Below, one piece after another: positions 33,745 to 42,156 of a stretch of 64,000 nt of DNA; the first letter of the stretch is position 1, and every line of letters begins with the position of its first letter. Source of the stretch: Arthrobacter sp. OAP107. Lineage in GTDB: Bacteria > Actinomycetota > Actinomycetes > Actinomycetales > Micrococcaceae. Both the position numbers and the translations under genes were made by a program. Below the pieces are notes generated by a model that made no database searches, was not told the DNA's origin, and saw nothing but the letters and a program-made list of their open reading frames with translations. The DNA is taken from the NCBI RefSeq assembly GCF_040546765.1, contig NZ_JBEPOK010000001.1, positions 5,325,832-5,389,831 of the forward strand. Reading direction: 5' to 3'.

Positions 33745-34854
33745 ATGACCTCGAGCACGACGCCGGCCCCCGACGCCCAGCGCGAACGGACACTTGAGGC
33801 CCCTGAGTCCGCGGCTGCAGGGCCACAACTGTCCGTTCGCGCCAAGCCTTCGCGCAGAGTCCCCGGGCCGCGCGCCGCCTGGCTGCTGGCCGCCGCCGTC
33901 GTGCTCGCTGTTGTCTGCTGCGCCTCACTTGCCGTGGGCGCCCGGGGCCTGTCCCTGGCAACGGTGTGGCAGGCCCTGACCCAGTTCAACCCGGCCGACG
34001 GAGACCACGCCGTGGTGCACGCCCGGATCCCGCGGACCGTCCTGGGCCTGCTCGCCGGTGCTGCGTTGGGCCTGGCCGGCGCCGCCATGCAGGGCGTGGC
34101 GCGCAACCCGCTGGCGGACCCGGGCATCATCGGCGTCAACGCCGGCGCGGCACTGGCCGTGGTCACCGGAATCTACGTCTTCGGCGTCTCCTCGCTGACC
34201 GGCTACATCTGGTTCGCGTTCGTCGGCGCCGCGGCTGCCGCCGTCGTCGTTTACCTCATCGCCTCCATGGGCCGGGACGGCGCGACGTCGGTCAAGCTCG
34301 CCCTGGCGGGCGCCGCGCTGAGCGCCGGGCTGTTCTCCCTGGTGAACGTCATTCTGGTCTCCAGCCAGGACACCCTGGACCGCTTCCGCTTCTGGCAGGT
34401 GGGCGGCATCGCGGGGCGCGACTGGTCCGTGGTGCTGCCCGGCCTGCCCTTCCTGGCCGTGGGGGCACTGATCGTGCTGCTCACCGGACGGGTCCTCAAC
34501 AGCCTGGCGCTCGGCGACGACGTGGCCCGTGGCCTGGGCCAGAACGTGGGCCTGGCCCGGACTGTCACCGCGCTGGGCACCGTCCTGCTGTGCGGGTCGG
34601 CGACGGCGCTGGCCGGCCCCATCGGGTTCGTGGGCCTCGTTGTCCCGCACGCGGTCCGCTCCCTGACCGGCCCCGACTACCGCTGGATCCTGCCGTTCTC
34701 CGCGGTGCTCGCACCCGTGCTGCTGCTGGTGTCCGACGTCGCGGGCCGGGTGATCCTGCTTCCCGGCGAGGTCCCGGCCGGCATCATGACCGCCCTGATC
34801 GGCGCACCGGTCTTCGTCGGGCTGGTCCGCCGCGGGAAAGGGGCAGGCCTGTGA
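33745..34854 (+). CDS. FecCD-family siderophore ABC permease, subunit 1
   Basis: The ATG at 33745 (AAAGG upstream) gives 369 residues with about nine membrane segments and the FecCD signatures: ARIPRTVLGLLAGAALGLAGAAMQGVARNPLADPGIIGVNAGAALAVV, then the helix with GDDVARGLGQNVGLARTVTALG (the cytoplasmic coupling helix) and GPIGFVGLVVPHAVRSLTGPDYR. The first 45 residues are a polar extension that is largely made by a palindromic DNA element (33780-33842). The permease works as a heterodimer with the next gene's product. Confidence 0.92.
   Translation: MTSSTTPAPDAQRERTLEAPESAAAGPQLSVRAKPSRRVPGPRAAWLLAAAVVLAVVCCASLAVGARGLSLATVWQALTQFNPADGDHAVVHARIPRTVLGLLAGAALGLAGAAMQGVARNPLADPGIIGVNAGAALAVVTGIYVFGVSSLTGYIWFAFVGAAAAAVVVYLIASMGRDGATSVKLALAGAALSAGLFSLVNVILVSSQDTLDRFRFWQVGGIAGRDWSVVLPGLPFLAVGALIVLLTGRVLNSLALGDDVARGLGQNVGLARTVTALGTVLLCGSATALAGPIGFVGLVVPHAVRSLTGPDYRWILPFSAVLAPVLLLVSDVAGRVILLPGEVPAGIMTALIGAPVFVGLVRRGKGAGL
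33780..33842. repeat. Palindromic element inside the permease 1 coding region
   Basis: Arms 33780-33792 and 33830-33842 are perfect 13-base inverted repeats around a 37-base centre. The left 24 bases (33780-33803) recur in the next permease gene at 34886-34909 with one difference. It lies in the 5' end of the gene and encodes the RERTLEAP stretch of the polar N-terminal extension. Confidence 0.75.
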
Positions 34855-36050
34855 CGCCGAACCCCACACACGCGGCCACAGACGAGCGCGAACGTACACT
34901 TGAGGCCCCAACCCCGATGCGCGAACGGGCAGATAACGCCCCCAAAACCCCCGAAACAGGGCCTTATCTGCCCGTTCGCCCATCGAACCGGCGGGCACTG
35001 CTGAACCGGCGCGTGCTGGACCGCATCCTGCTGAACCGGACAGCGGTCCTGGCTGCCGGCGTCGTGCTCCTCCTGGCCGCCAGCATTCTGCTGGGCAGCT
35101 ACACCGTCACCATTCCCGACTTCTTCAAAATCCTTACCGCCCACTTCACCGGCCGCGAAAAGATCCCCGGCGCCAGCTTCATCGTGATGGAGGCCAAGCT
35201 GCCGCGGGCGGTCGTCGGCACGCTGATCGGCCTGGCCTTCGGGCTCTCGGGCGCGCTGTTCCAGACCATGCTCCGCAACCCCCTCGCCAGCCCGGACGTG
35301 ATCGGCATCAGCTACGGCGCCAGCGCGGCCGCGGTCCTGGCCATCGTGGTGTTCGGCGCCTCCGGTGCCGCGGTGTCCGGCGCTGCCCTTGGCGGTGCGA
35401 TGGCCGTGGCGGCACTGATCTACGGCATCTCCCGCAGCGGATCCCTGGGCCTCGGCGGCAACCGCGGGAACGCCGCCGGCAGCCGCCTCATCCTCGCCGG
35501 CGTCGGCATCGCCGCCGCGCTGCACGCCATGGTCAGCTTCCTCATGACGCGGGCCGACATCCGCACCGCTGCGGAGGCGCTGATCTGGATCAACGGCTCA
35601 CTCAACTCCGCCAGCTGGGACCGCGCGGGCGTCCTGGCGCTGACCCTGATGGTCCTGGTTCCGGCCGCCGCCCTGCTGGCCGGGCCGCTGCGAATCCTCG
35701 AGCTGGGGGACGACGCCGCCGCGGGACTCGGCATCCGCGTGGGCGCCACCCGGCTGGGCCTGGTGCTCACCGCCGTCGCGCTGGCGGCGGTGGCGACGGC
35801 GGCTGCCGGGCCGGTAGCGTTCGTCGCCTTCCTGGCCGGCCCCATCGCCCGCCGCCTCTCCGGCAAAGCCAGCCTCCCGGCGTCGGCCCTGGTGGGCGCC
35901 CTGATTGTCCTGGCGGCGGACTTCTTCGCCGCCAATATCGCCCCGCTGCTGCTGGACGGGACCGTCCTGCCGGTCGGCGTCGTCACCGGCGCCCTCGGCG
36001 CCCCGTTCCTGCTGTGGCTCCTGGTCACGTCCAACCGAAAGGATGCCTGA
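34851..36050 (+). CDS. FecCD-family siderophore ABC permease, subunit 2
   Basis: The GTG at 34851 overlaps the first permease stop by four bases and follows AAAGGGG. The 399-residue protein has the same FecCD pattern: AKLPRAVVGTLIGLAFGLSGALFQTMLRNPLASPDVIGISYGASAAAVLAI and GDDAAAGLGIRVGATRLGLVLTAVALAAVATAAAGPVAFVAFLAGPIARRLSG. The first 60 residues form a polar extension that contains RERTLEAPTPMRERADN, built by two palindromic DNA segments. With subunit 1 it forms the channel of the importer. Confidence 0.92.
   Translation: MTPNPTHAATDERERTLEAPTPMRERADNAPKTPETGPYLPVRPSNRRALLNRRVLDRILLNRTAVLAAGVVLLLAASILLGSYTVTIPDFFKILTAHFTGREKIPGASFIVMEAKLPRAVVGTLIGLAFGLSGALFQTMLRNPLASPDVIGISYGASAAAVLAIVVFGASGAAVSGAALGGAMAVAALIYGISRSGSLGLGGNRGNAAGSRLILAGVGIAAALHAMVSFLMTRADIRTAAEALIWINGSLNSASWDRAGVLALTLMVLVPAAALLAGPLRILELGDDAAAGLGIRVGATRLGLVLTAVALAAVATAAAGPVAFVAFLAGPIARRLSGKASLPASALVGALIVLAADFFAANIAPLLLDGTVLPVGVVTGALGAPFLLWLLVTSNRKDA
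34886..34979. repeat. Palindromic element inside the permease 2 coding region
   Basis: A 24-base copy of the permease 1 element (34886-34909) is followed by a second, perfect 16-base-arm inverted repeat (34921-34936 with 34964-34979) around 27 bases. A partial match to its right arm also stands at 37963-37985, after the SIP gene. Confidence 0.75.
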
Positions 36051-36877
36051 TGGCTGTTCTGCAAGCCCGGGACCTCACGCTGCAGTACGATCAGCGCCGG
36101 GTCGTGGAAAACCTCACTGCGGAAATCCCCGAGGGCAGGGTGACCATGATTGTGGGCGCCAACGCCTGCGGAAAATCCACGCTGCTGCGCGGCCTTTCCC
36201 GGCTCCTGAAGCCCGCCGGCGGCACCGTCACCCTCGACGGCAAGGACATCCACTCCCGCCCGGCCCGCGAGCTGGCCCGCACGCTCGGCCTGCTGCCGCA
36301 GCACCCGACGGCGCCGGACGGGATCACCGTCCGTGACCTGGTGGGCCGCGGGCGGTACCCGCACCAGGGCTTCTTCCGCAGCTGGTCGGAGAAGGACGAC
36401 GCCGCGGTGCAGCGTGCGCTGGAAGCCACCGAAACGCTGGAGCTCGCCGGGCGGAACGTCGACGAACTGTCCGGCGGCCAGCGCCAGCGGGTGTGGATCG
36501 CCATGGCGCTCGCGCAGGAGACGGGCGTACTGCTGCTCGACGAGCCCACCACCTATCTGGATCTGGCGCACCAGGTCGAGGTGCTGGACCTGGTCACGGA
36601 CCTTAACCGGCAGCGCGGCACCACCGTGGCGATCGTGCTGCACGACCTCAACCTGGCCGCCCGGTACGCGGACCATGTCATCGCGCTGAAGGCCGGCCAG
36701 ATCGTGGCGGAGGGCGCCTCATCCAGCGTGATTACCGAGCAGCTGGTCCGGAACGTCTTCGGGCTGGAATCCCGGGTGGTGCCGGATCCGGTGTCCGGCA
36801 CGCCGCTGATCATTCCCCTCGGCAGGCACCACGCCGACCCAAAAATTCCGACCACGACCCTGGAGATGGCCTCATGA
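36050..36877 (+). CDS. Iron-siderophore ABC transporter ATP-binding protein (FecE/FhuC-like)
   Basis: The ATG at 36050 shares one base with the permease stop (TGATG), with GAAAGGA upstream. The 275-residue protein has Walker A GANACGKST, the Q-loop LLPQHPTAPDGITVRDLVGRGRYPHQGFF typical of siderophore ATPases, the signature LSGGQRQRVWIAMALAQ, Walker B VLLLDEPTTYLDLAHQ and the H-loop VLHDLNLAARY. It powers the importer made by the two permeases and the binding protein. Confidence 0.95.
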   Translation: MAVLQARDLTLQYDQRRVVENLTAEIPEGRVTMIVGANACGKSTLLRGLSRLLKPAGGTVTLDGKDIHSRPARELARTLGLLPQHPTAPDGITVRDLVGRGRYPHQGFFRSWSEKDDAAVQRALEATETLELAGRNVDELSGGQRQRVWIAMALAQETGVLLLDEPTTYLDLAHQVEVLDLVTDLNRQRGTTVAIVLHDLNLAARYADHVIALKAGQIVAEGASSSVITEQLVRNVFGLESRVVPDPVSGTPLIIPLGRHHADPKIPTTTLEMAS

Positions 36878-37962
36878 GCGCAGCACAGACCGGGGCAGTG
36901 CAAAACAGCCCTGCCCGCACCTCCGTCACGGGCCGTCCCGGCCCCGCCACCGAGCCGATGACCCTGGCGTTCGATGTCACCGTCTCGGCCGTGCAGGAAC
37001 TCAGCCCGAACTTCCGGCGCGTGACGTTCGGCGGCTACTCGCTGCGCGACTTTGGCGTCCACGGCGACAGCCTGGACCTGCGCATCAAGCTCATGATCCC
37101 GTCACTGGCGCCGGACGGCAGCCGGCTTCCGCTGCCCAAGTTCCGGATGGAGGAGAGCGGCTGGTACCAGGAGTGGCTGGCCATGGACCCGGCCACCCGC
37201 GGCTCCATGCGCACCTACACCGTCCGGCAGGCCCGGCTGGACGCCGTGTACCCGGAGATCGACGTCGACTTCGTGATGCATTTCAACGCCGACGGCCACG
37301 GCGGTCCCGCGGCGAACTGGGCGCTGACGGCCAAGCCGGGCGATGCCCTCACCCTGATCGGTCCGAACAACCGCGCGGCGCACTGCGTAACCGCTGAAAC
37401 ATACTCCGGCATCGAATGGCGGCCGGGCCTTGCCGGGCGGGTGCTGCTGGCCGGCGACGAGACTGCCGTCCCCGCGATCAGTGCCATCCTCGAAAACCTG
37501 CCCGGCTACATGACCGGGCATGCCTTCCTGGAAGTGCCGGAGGCCGGTGACTTCCTGGACCTGGAAACGGCGGCCGACGTCGAAATCACCTGGCTGGCGC
37601 GCGGCGCCCCGATCGGCAGGTCCCGGCCGCACGGCGAACTCCTTCAGGAAGCGGTGCGGGCGGCGATTCCCGTGCCGGGCTGGGTGGGTATCAAGTCCGC
37701 AGGCGCCGCCGGGCCGGAGCCCGACGACGTGAACGTGGACCAGGAGATTCTGTGGGAAACCCCGGCCCGGCTCGATGCGGCCGCGGTCAGCGCCACGAAG
37801 AACCCGGACAAGCCCGCGGGCGCCCTGCCGTTCTACGCGTGGATCGCCGGGGAAGCCGGGGTCATCAAGGAAATGCGGCGCTACCTCGTCCGCGACGTCG
37901 GGATCGACCGCAAGCAGGTGGCGTTCATGGGGTACTGGCGTCAGGGCAAAGCCGAACTCTAG
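36874..37962 (+). CDS. Siderophore-interacting protein (NAD(P)H-dependent siderophore reductase)
   Basis: A 4-base overlap ties it to the ATPase gene. The 362-residue protein shows the SIP flavoreductase motifs: NFRRVTFGGYSL, RTYTVRQARLD for FAD, VDFVMHFNADGHGGPAANWALTAKPGDALTLIGP, GDETAVPAISAILENLP, and the C-terminal FYAWIAGEAGVIKEMRRYLVRDVGI...GYWRQG. It should reduce imported ferric siderophore to release Fe(II) in the cytoplasm. It is longer than many SIPs (about 280) because of a longer N-terminus and an insert near 300-330. Last gene of the iron operon. Confidence 0.93.
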   Translation: MSAAQTGAVQNSPARTSVTGRPGPATEPMTLAFDVTVSAVQELSPNFRRVTFGGYSLRDFGVHGDSLDLRIKLMIPSLAPDGSRLPLPKFRMEESGWYQEWLAMDPATRGSMRTYTVRQARLDAVYPEIDVDFVMHFNADGHGGPAANWALTAKPGDALTLIGPNNRAAHCVTAETYSGIEWRPGLAGRVLLAGDETAVPAISAILENLPGYMTGHAFLEVPEAGDFLDLETAADVEITWLARGAPIGRSRPHGELLQEAVRAAIPVPGWVGIKSAGAAGPEPDDVNVDQEILWETPARLDAAAVSATKNPDKPAGALPFYAWIAGEAGVIKEMRRYLVRDVGIDRKQVAFMGYWRQGKAEL

Positions 37963-38229
37963 GCCCTTATCTGCGCCGTTGTGCGGTCCGCCTCCGCCGC
38001 TGACTTGCCGTCGCTTAGCGGTTGGGCCCTTCCCAAACTTCGCAGGCTCAGTTCGGGGCCCTCGGGCCCGCCCTTCCTCCCGCCGCTTCCCTCGGCCGCG
38101 GGCGGCCTCGGTTCGCTGTGGTCGGCGATGCGCTCCTTAGCAAGCCAGCGACTGCGGCTCGCTAGGCCGGTCACCTCCAGTTAATCCGCCCTTTCCCTGC
38201 CGGTTTCGTTTTGTCGTTAGGGTGTCCGG
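37963..38229. other. Intergenic gap without a gene
   Basis: 267 bases with no credible coding frame. The first 23 bases resemble the right arm of the permease 2 palindrome. No clear terminator hairpin with T-tract was found. Confidence 0.5.
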
Positions 38230-39060
38230 GTGGGTGTTTCTCCATTGCTTCCGGACCGGGGCCGGCGGCGGGTGTTCGTTGCCCTCGGGGATTCCTTTAC
38301 TGAAGGCGTGGGCGACCGCAGTTCCCGGATGCCGAATGGCGTGCGCGGCTGGGCGGACCGTGTGGCGGAAAAGCTGGCCAAGGCAGAACCCGGCTGGCAT
38401 TACGCCAACCTGGCCATCAGGAGCAAGCGGCTGCGCCACATCGTGGATGAGCAGCTGGAGCAGGCCCTGGCCATGGAGCCCACGCTGATCACCCTCTATG
38501 CCGGCGGCAACGACATCCTGGACTTCGGCACGGACATGGACCAGCTCCTGACCCAGTACGAGGAACTGGTGGCCCGGCTGGCGGATACCGGCGCCACGCT
38601 GGTCCTGTTCACGGGATTCGACGTCAAGGTGTCAGCGGTGCTGGAGCCGCTGAAGAAGCGGAACACCCTGTACAACCGGCGGGTCCGTGAGATTGCGGCC
38701 AAGCACGGGGCTGTACTCGTCGACTACTGGTGTTTCGAGGCCTTCCACGACCGCAGGATGTGGGACACCGACAGGCTCCACATGTCCAAAGCAGGGCACA
38801 AATACCTCGCCGCCCAGGTCCTGGACCATCTCGGCGTGCCGCACAAGATCAGCCTCAAGGAATGGGAACCGCCGGCCAGGATGACGCTCCGCGACTGGGA
38901 GCGGCGGCAGCGCCGCTGGGTGAATGACTGGGTGCTGCCGCTGTTCGGCCGGAAGCTCCGCGGCGTCACTCTGGGCGATCACCTTAGCCCGCGCTGGCCG
39001 CAACCGGTGAAGGTCCCGCGGAAAGGCGGCCTCAAAAAGCTGATGGAGCCGCGCGACTAG
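38230..39060 (+). CDS. SGNH/GDSL-family hydrolase (first of two)
   Basis: GTG start at 38230; the binding site is weak. The 276-residue protein has block I VFVALGDSFTEGVGD (catalytic Ser), block III LYAGGNDILDFG (Asn) and block V DRLHMSKAGHKYL (Asp and His). There is no signal peptide. It is about half identical by eye to the 39988 product. SGNH enzymes are esterases or deacetylases; substrate unknown. Its stop overlaps that of the convergent YciI gene by three bases (39058-39060 and 39057-39059 on opposite strands). Confidence 0.9.
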   Translation: MGVSPLLPDRGRRRVFVALGDSFTEGVGDRSSRMPNGVRGWADRVAEKLAKAEPGWHYANLAIRSKRLRHIVDEQLEQALAMEPTLITLYAGGNDILDFGTDMDQLLTQYEELVARLADTGATLVLFTGFDVKVSAVLEPLKKRNTLYNRRVREIAAKHGAVLVDYWCFEAFHDRRMWDTDRLHMSKAGHKYLAAQVLDHLGVPHKISLKEWEPPARMTLRDWERRQRRWVNDWVLPLFGRKLRGVTLGDHLSPRWPQPVKVPRKGGLKKLMEPRD

Positions 39061-39341
39061 TCCAGCAGGTTCTCGAACCCCGGCGCAGTGCGGTTGGCGG
39101 CGAATTCCATGACCTCGAAGTCGGCAACGCCGTGCACGCTGAACGGGTCCTTGGCCAGGGACTCATCGAGCGTCGGCCGGTCGGCCCTGGAAAGCAGGAC
39201 CCCGCCTGTGCGCGGAACCTTGCGGCCGGCGGCGATGAAGACGCCCTCGTCAAAGGCATCCTTCAGCCAGTCCACGTGGGCATCCAGGTGCTGGTCCACG
39301 ATCTCTTGGGCAACCTTGTAGGTCAGGGAAACTACATACAT
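39057..39341 (-). CDS. YciI-family protein
   Basis: The ATG at 39341 (MYVVSLTYKV) fits the family; the longer frame upstream would add an Arg/Gly-rich piece. The 94 residues show the YciI/DGPF fold: LDAHVDWLKDAFDEGVFIAAGRKVPRTGGVLLSRADRPTLDESLAKDPFSVHGVADFEVMEF. The His/Asp pair in LDAHVDW is the usual active-site pair of the family, whose roles are mostly unknown. Its stop overlaps the stop of the SGNH gene on the other strand. Confidence 0.88.
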   Translation of the reverse strand: MYVVSLTYKVAQEIVDQHLDAHVDWLKDAFDEGVFIAAGRKVPRTGGVLLSRADRPTLDESLAKDPFSVHGVADFEVMEFAANRTAPGFENLLD

Positions 39342-39438
39342 GACCGCCAGCCTACCGCCAGGGCCCCGGCCCCCGGCGACTCGCCGCCGCCGTAACCGGC
39401 CTTGAACCGTCAAGCGTCAGTTCTCCTAGGATGGAGTA

Positions 39439-39924
39439 ATGACCGAACCGCGCTGGCTCAACGCCAATGAACGCCGGGCATGGCTTGCCCTGCTGAGCAT
39501 CAACACCATGCTGCCCGCGTCGCTGGACACCCAGCTGCATGCGGCAGGCAAGGTATCGCTGTTCGACTACAACGTGCTGGCGATGCTCTCCGAGGCCGAA
39601 GGGCGCTTCCTGCCCATGAGCGAGCTGGCGGCCAGGACCAGCGCCTCGCTCTCCCGGCTGTCCCATGTGGTCACCAAGCTCCAGAACCGCGGCTGGGTGG
39701 AACGCCGGCCGCACCCCGGCGACGCCCGCGTCACCACCGCACACCTCACCGAAGAGGGCATGTCCACCATCGTGGAACTCGCCCCGGGCCACGTGGAATC
39801 GGTGCGCTCGCTGTTCCTCGACGCCCTGACTGAGCGTGATGTGGCGGACCTGGCCCGCATCGGCGAAAAGATTGTGGCCCGCCTGGACAGTAACCACTGG
39901 ATCCTCCGCGAGCCGCAGCAGTAG
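39439..39924 (+). CDS. MarR-family transcriptional regulator
   Basis: The 161-residue protein has the MarR winged helix: YNVLAMLSEAEGRFLPMSELAARTSASLSRLSHVVTKLQNRGWVERRPHPGDARVTTAHLTEEGMSTI. The wing RRPHPGDAR is typical. It sits between two SGNH hydrolase paralogues and ends 63 bases before the second; a hydrolase-related ligand is possible but not shown. Confidence 0.93.
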   Translation: MTEPRWLNANERRAWLALLSINTMLPASLDTQLHAAGKVSLFDYNVLAMLSEAEGRFLPMSELAARTSASLSRLSHVVTKLQNRGWVERRPHPGDARVTTAHLTEEGMSTIVELAPGHVESVRSLFLDALTERDVADLARIGEKIVARLDSNHWILREPQQ

Positions 39925-39987
39925 CACCCCGCCACCGCCGCCGGGCGTTCTTGGTTGCTCCCGGCAACGGGTGGCAGACTTGCTCCC

Positions 39988-40749
39988 ATGGATTTCACGG
40001 CCCGCTACGTCGCCCTTGGAGATTCCTTCACGGAGGGCGTCGGCGACGACGACACAATGAGGCCCAACGGGGTCCGCGGCTGGGCTGACCGGGTGGCGGA
40101 GCAGCTGGCCTTGGCTGACCCCGGCTTCGGTTACGCCAACCTCGCCATCCGCGGCCGCAAGCTGCGGCAGATCCTGGCCGAGCAGGTGGACGCCGCCATT
40201 GCGCTCAGGCCCACCCTGGTGACGCTGTACGCCGGTGCCAACGATATTCTCCGGCCCAAGATCGACATTGACGACCTCCTCGAGGACTACGAAAAAGCTG
40301 TTGGGAAGCTGGCAGCCACCGGGGCCACCGTGGTGCTGTTTACTGGATTCGACGCGCGGGGCTCGAAGGTTTTCGGCACCATGCGGGGGCGTACAGCCAT
40401 CTACAACGAACTCGTGCGCGGCATCGCCGGCGACCACGGAGCCCTGCTGGTGGATTACTGGCGCTTCAACGAGTACTACGACTGGGGCATGTGGGCGAAG
40501 GACCGGATGCACATGTCTGCCGCAGGCCACGCCAACATGGCCAAGCGCGTCCTGACGGTCCTCGAACACGAGCACTCCATCGAGGTTCCGCCCATGACCC
40601 CCGTCCCGGAGCTCAGCAAGGCTGAGGCACTGCGGGCCAACGCCCGCTGGGTCCGGGAATTCGCCGCCCCGTGGGTGGTGCGGCGGGTCACGGGGAAGTC
40701 CTCCGGCGACAACCTCCAGCCCAGGTACGCCCAGCTCACCCGGCTCTAG
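39988..40749 (+). CDS. SGNH/GDSL-family hydrolase (second of two)
   Basis: ATG 39988 is preferred to a start 33 bases upstream because it aligns with the paralogue. The 253 residues carry YVALGDSFTEGVGD (Ser), LYAGANDILRPK (Asn) and DRMHMSAAGHANM (Asp, His). Shared segments with the 38230 product include MRPNGVRGWADRVAE/MPNGVRGWADRVAE and YANLAIR, so they arose by duplication. Cytoplasmic, substrate unknown; possibly controlled by the MarR gene upstream. Confidence 0.9.
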   Translation: MDFTARYVALGDSFTEGVGDDDTMRPNGVRGWADRVAEQLALADPGFGYANLAIRGRKLRQILAEQVDAAIALRPTLVTLYAGANDILRPKIDIDDLLEDYEKAVGKLAATGATVVLFTGFDARGSKVFGTMRGRTAIYNELVRGIAGDHGALLVDYWRFNEYYDWGMWAKDRMHMSAAGHANMAKRVLTVLEHEHSIEVPPMTPVPELSKAEALRANARWVREFAAPWVVRRVTGKSSGDNLQPRYAQLTRL

Positions 40750-40781
40750 GCAGCTCACGCGGCACCCGGTTCGGTCTGAAA

Positions 40782-41648
40782 CTACCGCCGGAACCCGCCC
40801 GTCGCCAGCAACTCACCATTTGCCCGGACGGCCAGCGCCTCGATGTCCCACATGGCGGTGGCGCGGTTGAGCATGGAGACGCCGCCGGCCACGATGGCCG
40901 TCGCCAGCACGTCGGCGGTGACCACGTCCGCTGCCGCAACGGAAACCTGGAGGAATTCCACGGCGCCGGCGGTGGCGCTCCAGATATGATCCCCGCGCTC
41001 AGCGGAACCGGAGGTGGCCAGCGCCACCCGCCTCCCGCCGTCGGCCGTCTTTCCACTCAGCGGAGCCAGACCTGCCGGCGCAAGACTCGGCGCAGAAAAA
41101 CCGCCGCCCAACGGGAAACCTGCCAGCAGGGTCCTCCGGTCCGCAGGGTCAACGATCCCCGCCCGCCAGGGCACATCGGTGCCGGGGCTGGGGGAACCGC
41201 TGACCAGCACGTCCCCGCCGGCATTCAGGCACCAGTTGGCCATGCCAAGAGCCAGTAGCGACGTTTCTGCCTCCCTGATGGCGTGCCCCTTGACGAGTCC
41301 GGAGAGGTCCAGCGCGCCGTCCGGACGTTCCGGCGTGAACGCACCCTCGGTGAGGAGCCTCCACTCGGCCGCCTCCTCGTACCGCGCCCGCATTTCCGCC
41401 GACGCCGCCGGCAGCGCGAGTTCGCCGCGCACCAGCCGGCTCGCCTCCGAATCGGGGCGGTAGAGGCTGAAGACGCTGTCCAGTTCCGTGAAAAGGCGTT
41501 CGACGACGGCGGTGGCCGCTTCCAGCTCATCCGCCGCAGCCTGGGGTGCTTTGTGCGCGTCCGTGGGAACGGTCAGGCTGCTGACAGTCCCCATGCAGGT
41601 GAAGGTCCGGGCCCGGAGCCGGTGTGCGGTCTCAGAGGTTTGCTGCAT
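40782..41648 (-). CDS. apbE: FAD:protein FMN transferase (ApbE)
   Basis: The ATG at 41648 gives 288 residues; another ATG at 41681 is possible. The ApbE pattern is present: RARTFTCMGTVSSLTV at the start, FTELDSVFSLYRPDSEASRL, GALDLSGLVKGHAIREAETSLLALGMANWCLNAGGDVLVSG and the C-terminal Mg-site region VALATSGSAERGDHIW...ADVVTADVLATAIVAGG. ApbE transfers FMN from FAD to a Thr on a partner; the partner is probably the neighbouring gene, whose end it overlaps. No lipobox is seen, unlike many secreted ApbE proteins. Confidence 0.9.
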   Translation of the reverse strand: MQQTSETAHRLRARTFTCMGTVSSLTVPTDAHKAPQAAADELEAATAVVERLFTELDSVFSLYRPDSEASRLVRGELALPAASAEMRARYEEAAEWRLLTEGAFTPERPDGALDLSGLVKGHAIREAETSLLALGMANWCLNAGGDVLVSGSPSPGTDVPWRAGIVDPADRRTLLAGFPLGGGFSAPSLAPAGLAPLSGKTADGGRRVALATSGSAERGDHIWSATAGAVEFLQVSVAAADVVTADVLATAIVAGGVSMLNRATAMWDIEALAVRANGELLATGGFRR

Positions 41649-42156
41649 CGAGGGCCGCCTGGAGGGAGGTGAGGTAGGCATCGCTGGTCACGGTGGCGCC
41701 ACCCACGGTCTGCACGTTGGCCGATTGTGCCTGGAGTACCTCGTCTCGAAGAATCGGCGCGGCGTAGTTGCTGATCTGCACGGACCGGCCCTCGGCGTCG
41801 GTCAGTTTCAGGGCCGTGACGTCGCTGATCTGCCCGGACTTCACGGTGATCTGGACCTGCACGGTACCGAAGCGGGTCTGGACCACCTCGCCGTCGTACG
41901 TTCCGCCGGCCTTGGCCGCCGCACCGGCGGCACCCGCCGCGCCGGTGGTGCCAGTGGATCCCGAACTGCCCGACCCGGACGATCCCGACGACGCTGTGCC
42001 GCTGCTGTCCGTGGTTCCCGTCCCCGACGCCGGATTTCCCGTTGGCGCGGCCGCTGCCGCGCTGCGTGTGTCGGCCATATGGACACCTGATTGCCAGCCG
42101 ACCAGGAGGATGCCGGCCGAAGCCAAGGCGGCTGAAACTGCTGCTCTGATTCTCAC
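41632..42156 (-). CDS. Exported FMN-binding domain protein
   Basis: A GTG start overlaps the ferric-reductase-like gene's stop by four bases. The 174-residue protein has an N-terminal signal or anchor (residues 4-22), a Ser/Gly/Thr-rich linker (about 35-85) and an FMN-binding domain (YDGEVVQTRFGTVQVQITVKSGQISDVTAL). The flavinylation motif is GGATVT, whose final Thr (about residue 157) should carry FMN. It is the likely target of ApbE and would pass electrons outside the membrane. Confidence 0.92.
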   Translation of the reverse strand: MRIRAAVSAALASAGILLVGWQSGVHMADTRSAAAAAPTGNPASGTGTTDSSGTASSGSSGSGSSGSTGTTGAAGAAGAAAKAGGTYDGEVVQTRFGTVQVQITVKSGQISDVTALKLTDAEGRSVQISNYAAPILRDEVLQAQSANVQTVGGATVTSDAYLTSLQAALDAANL

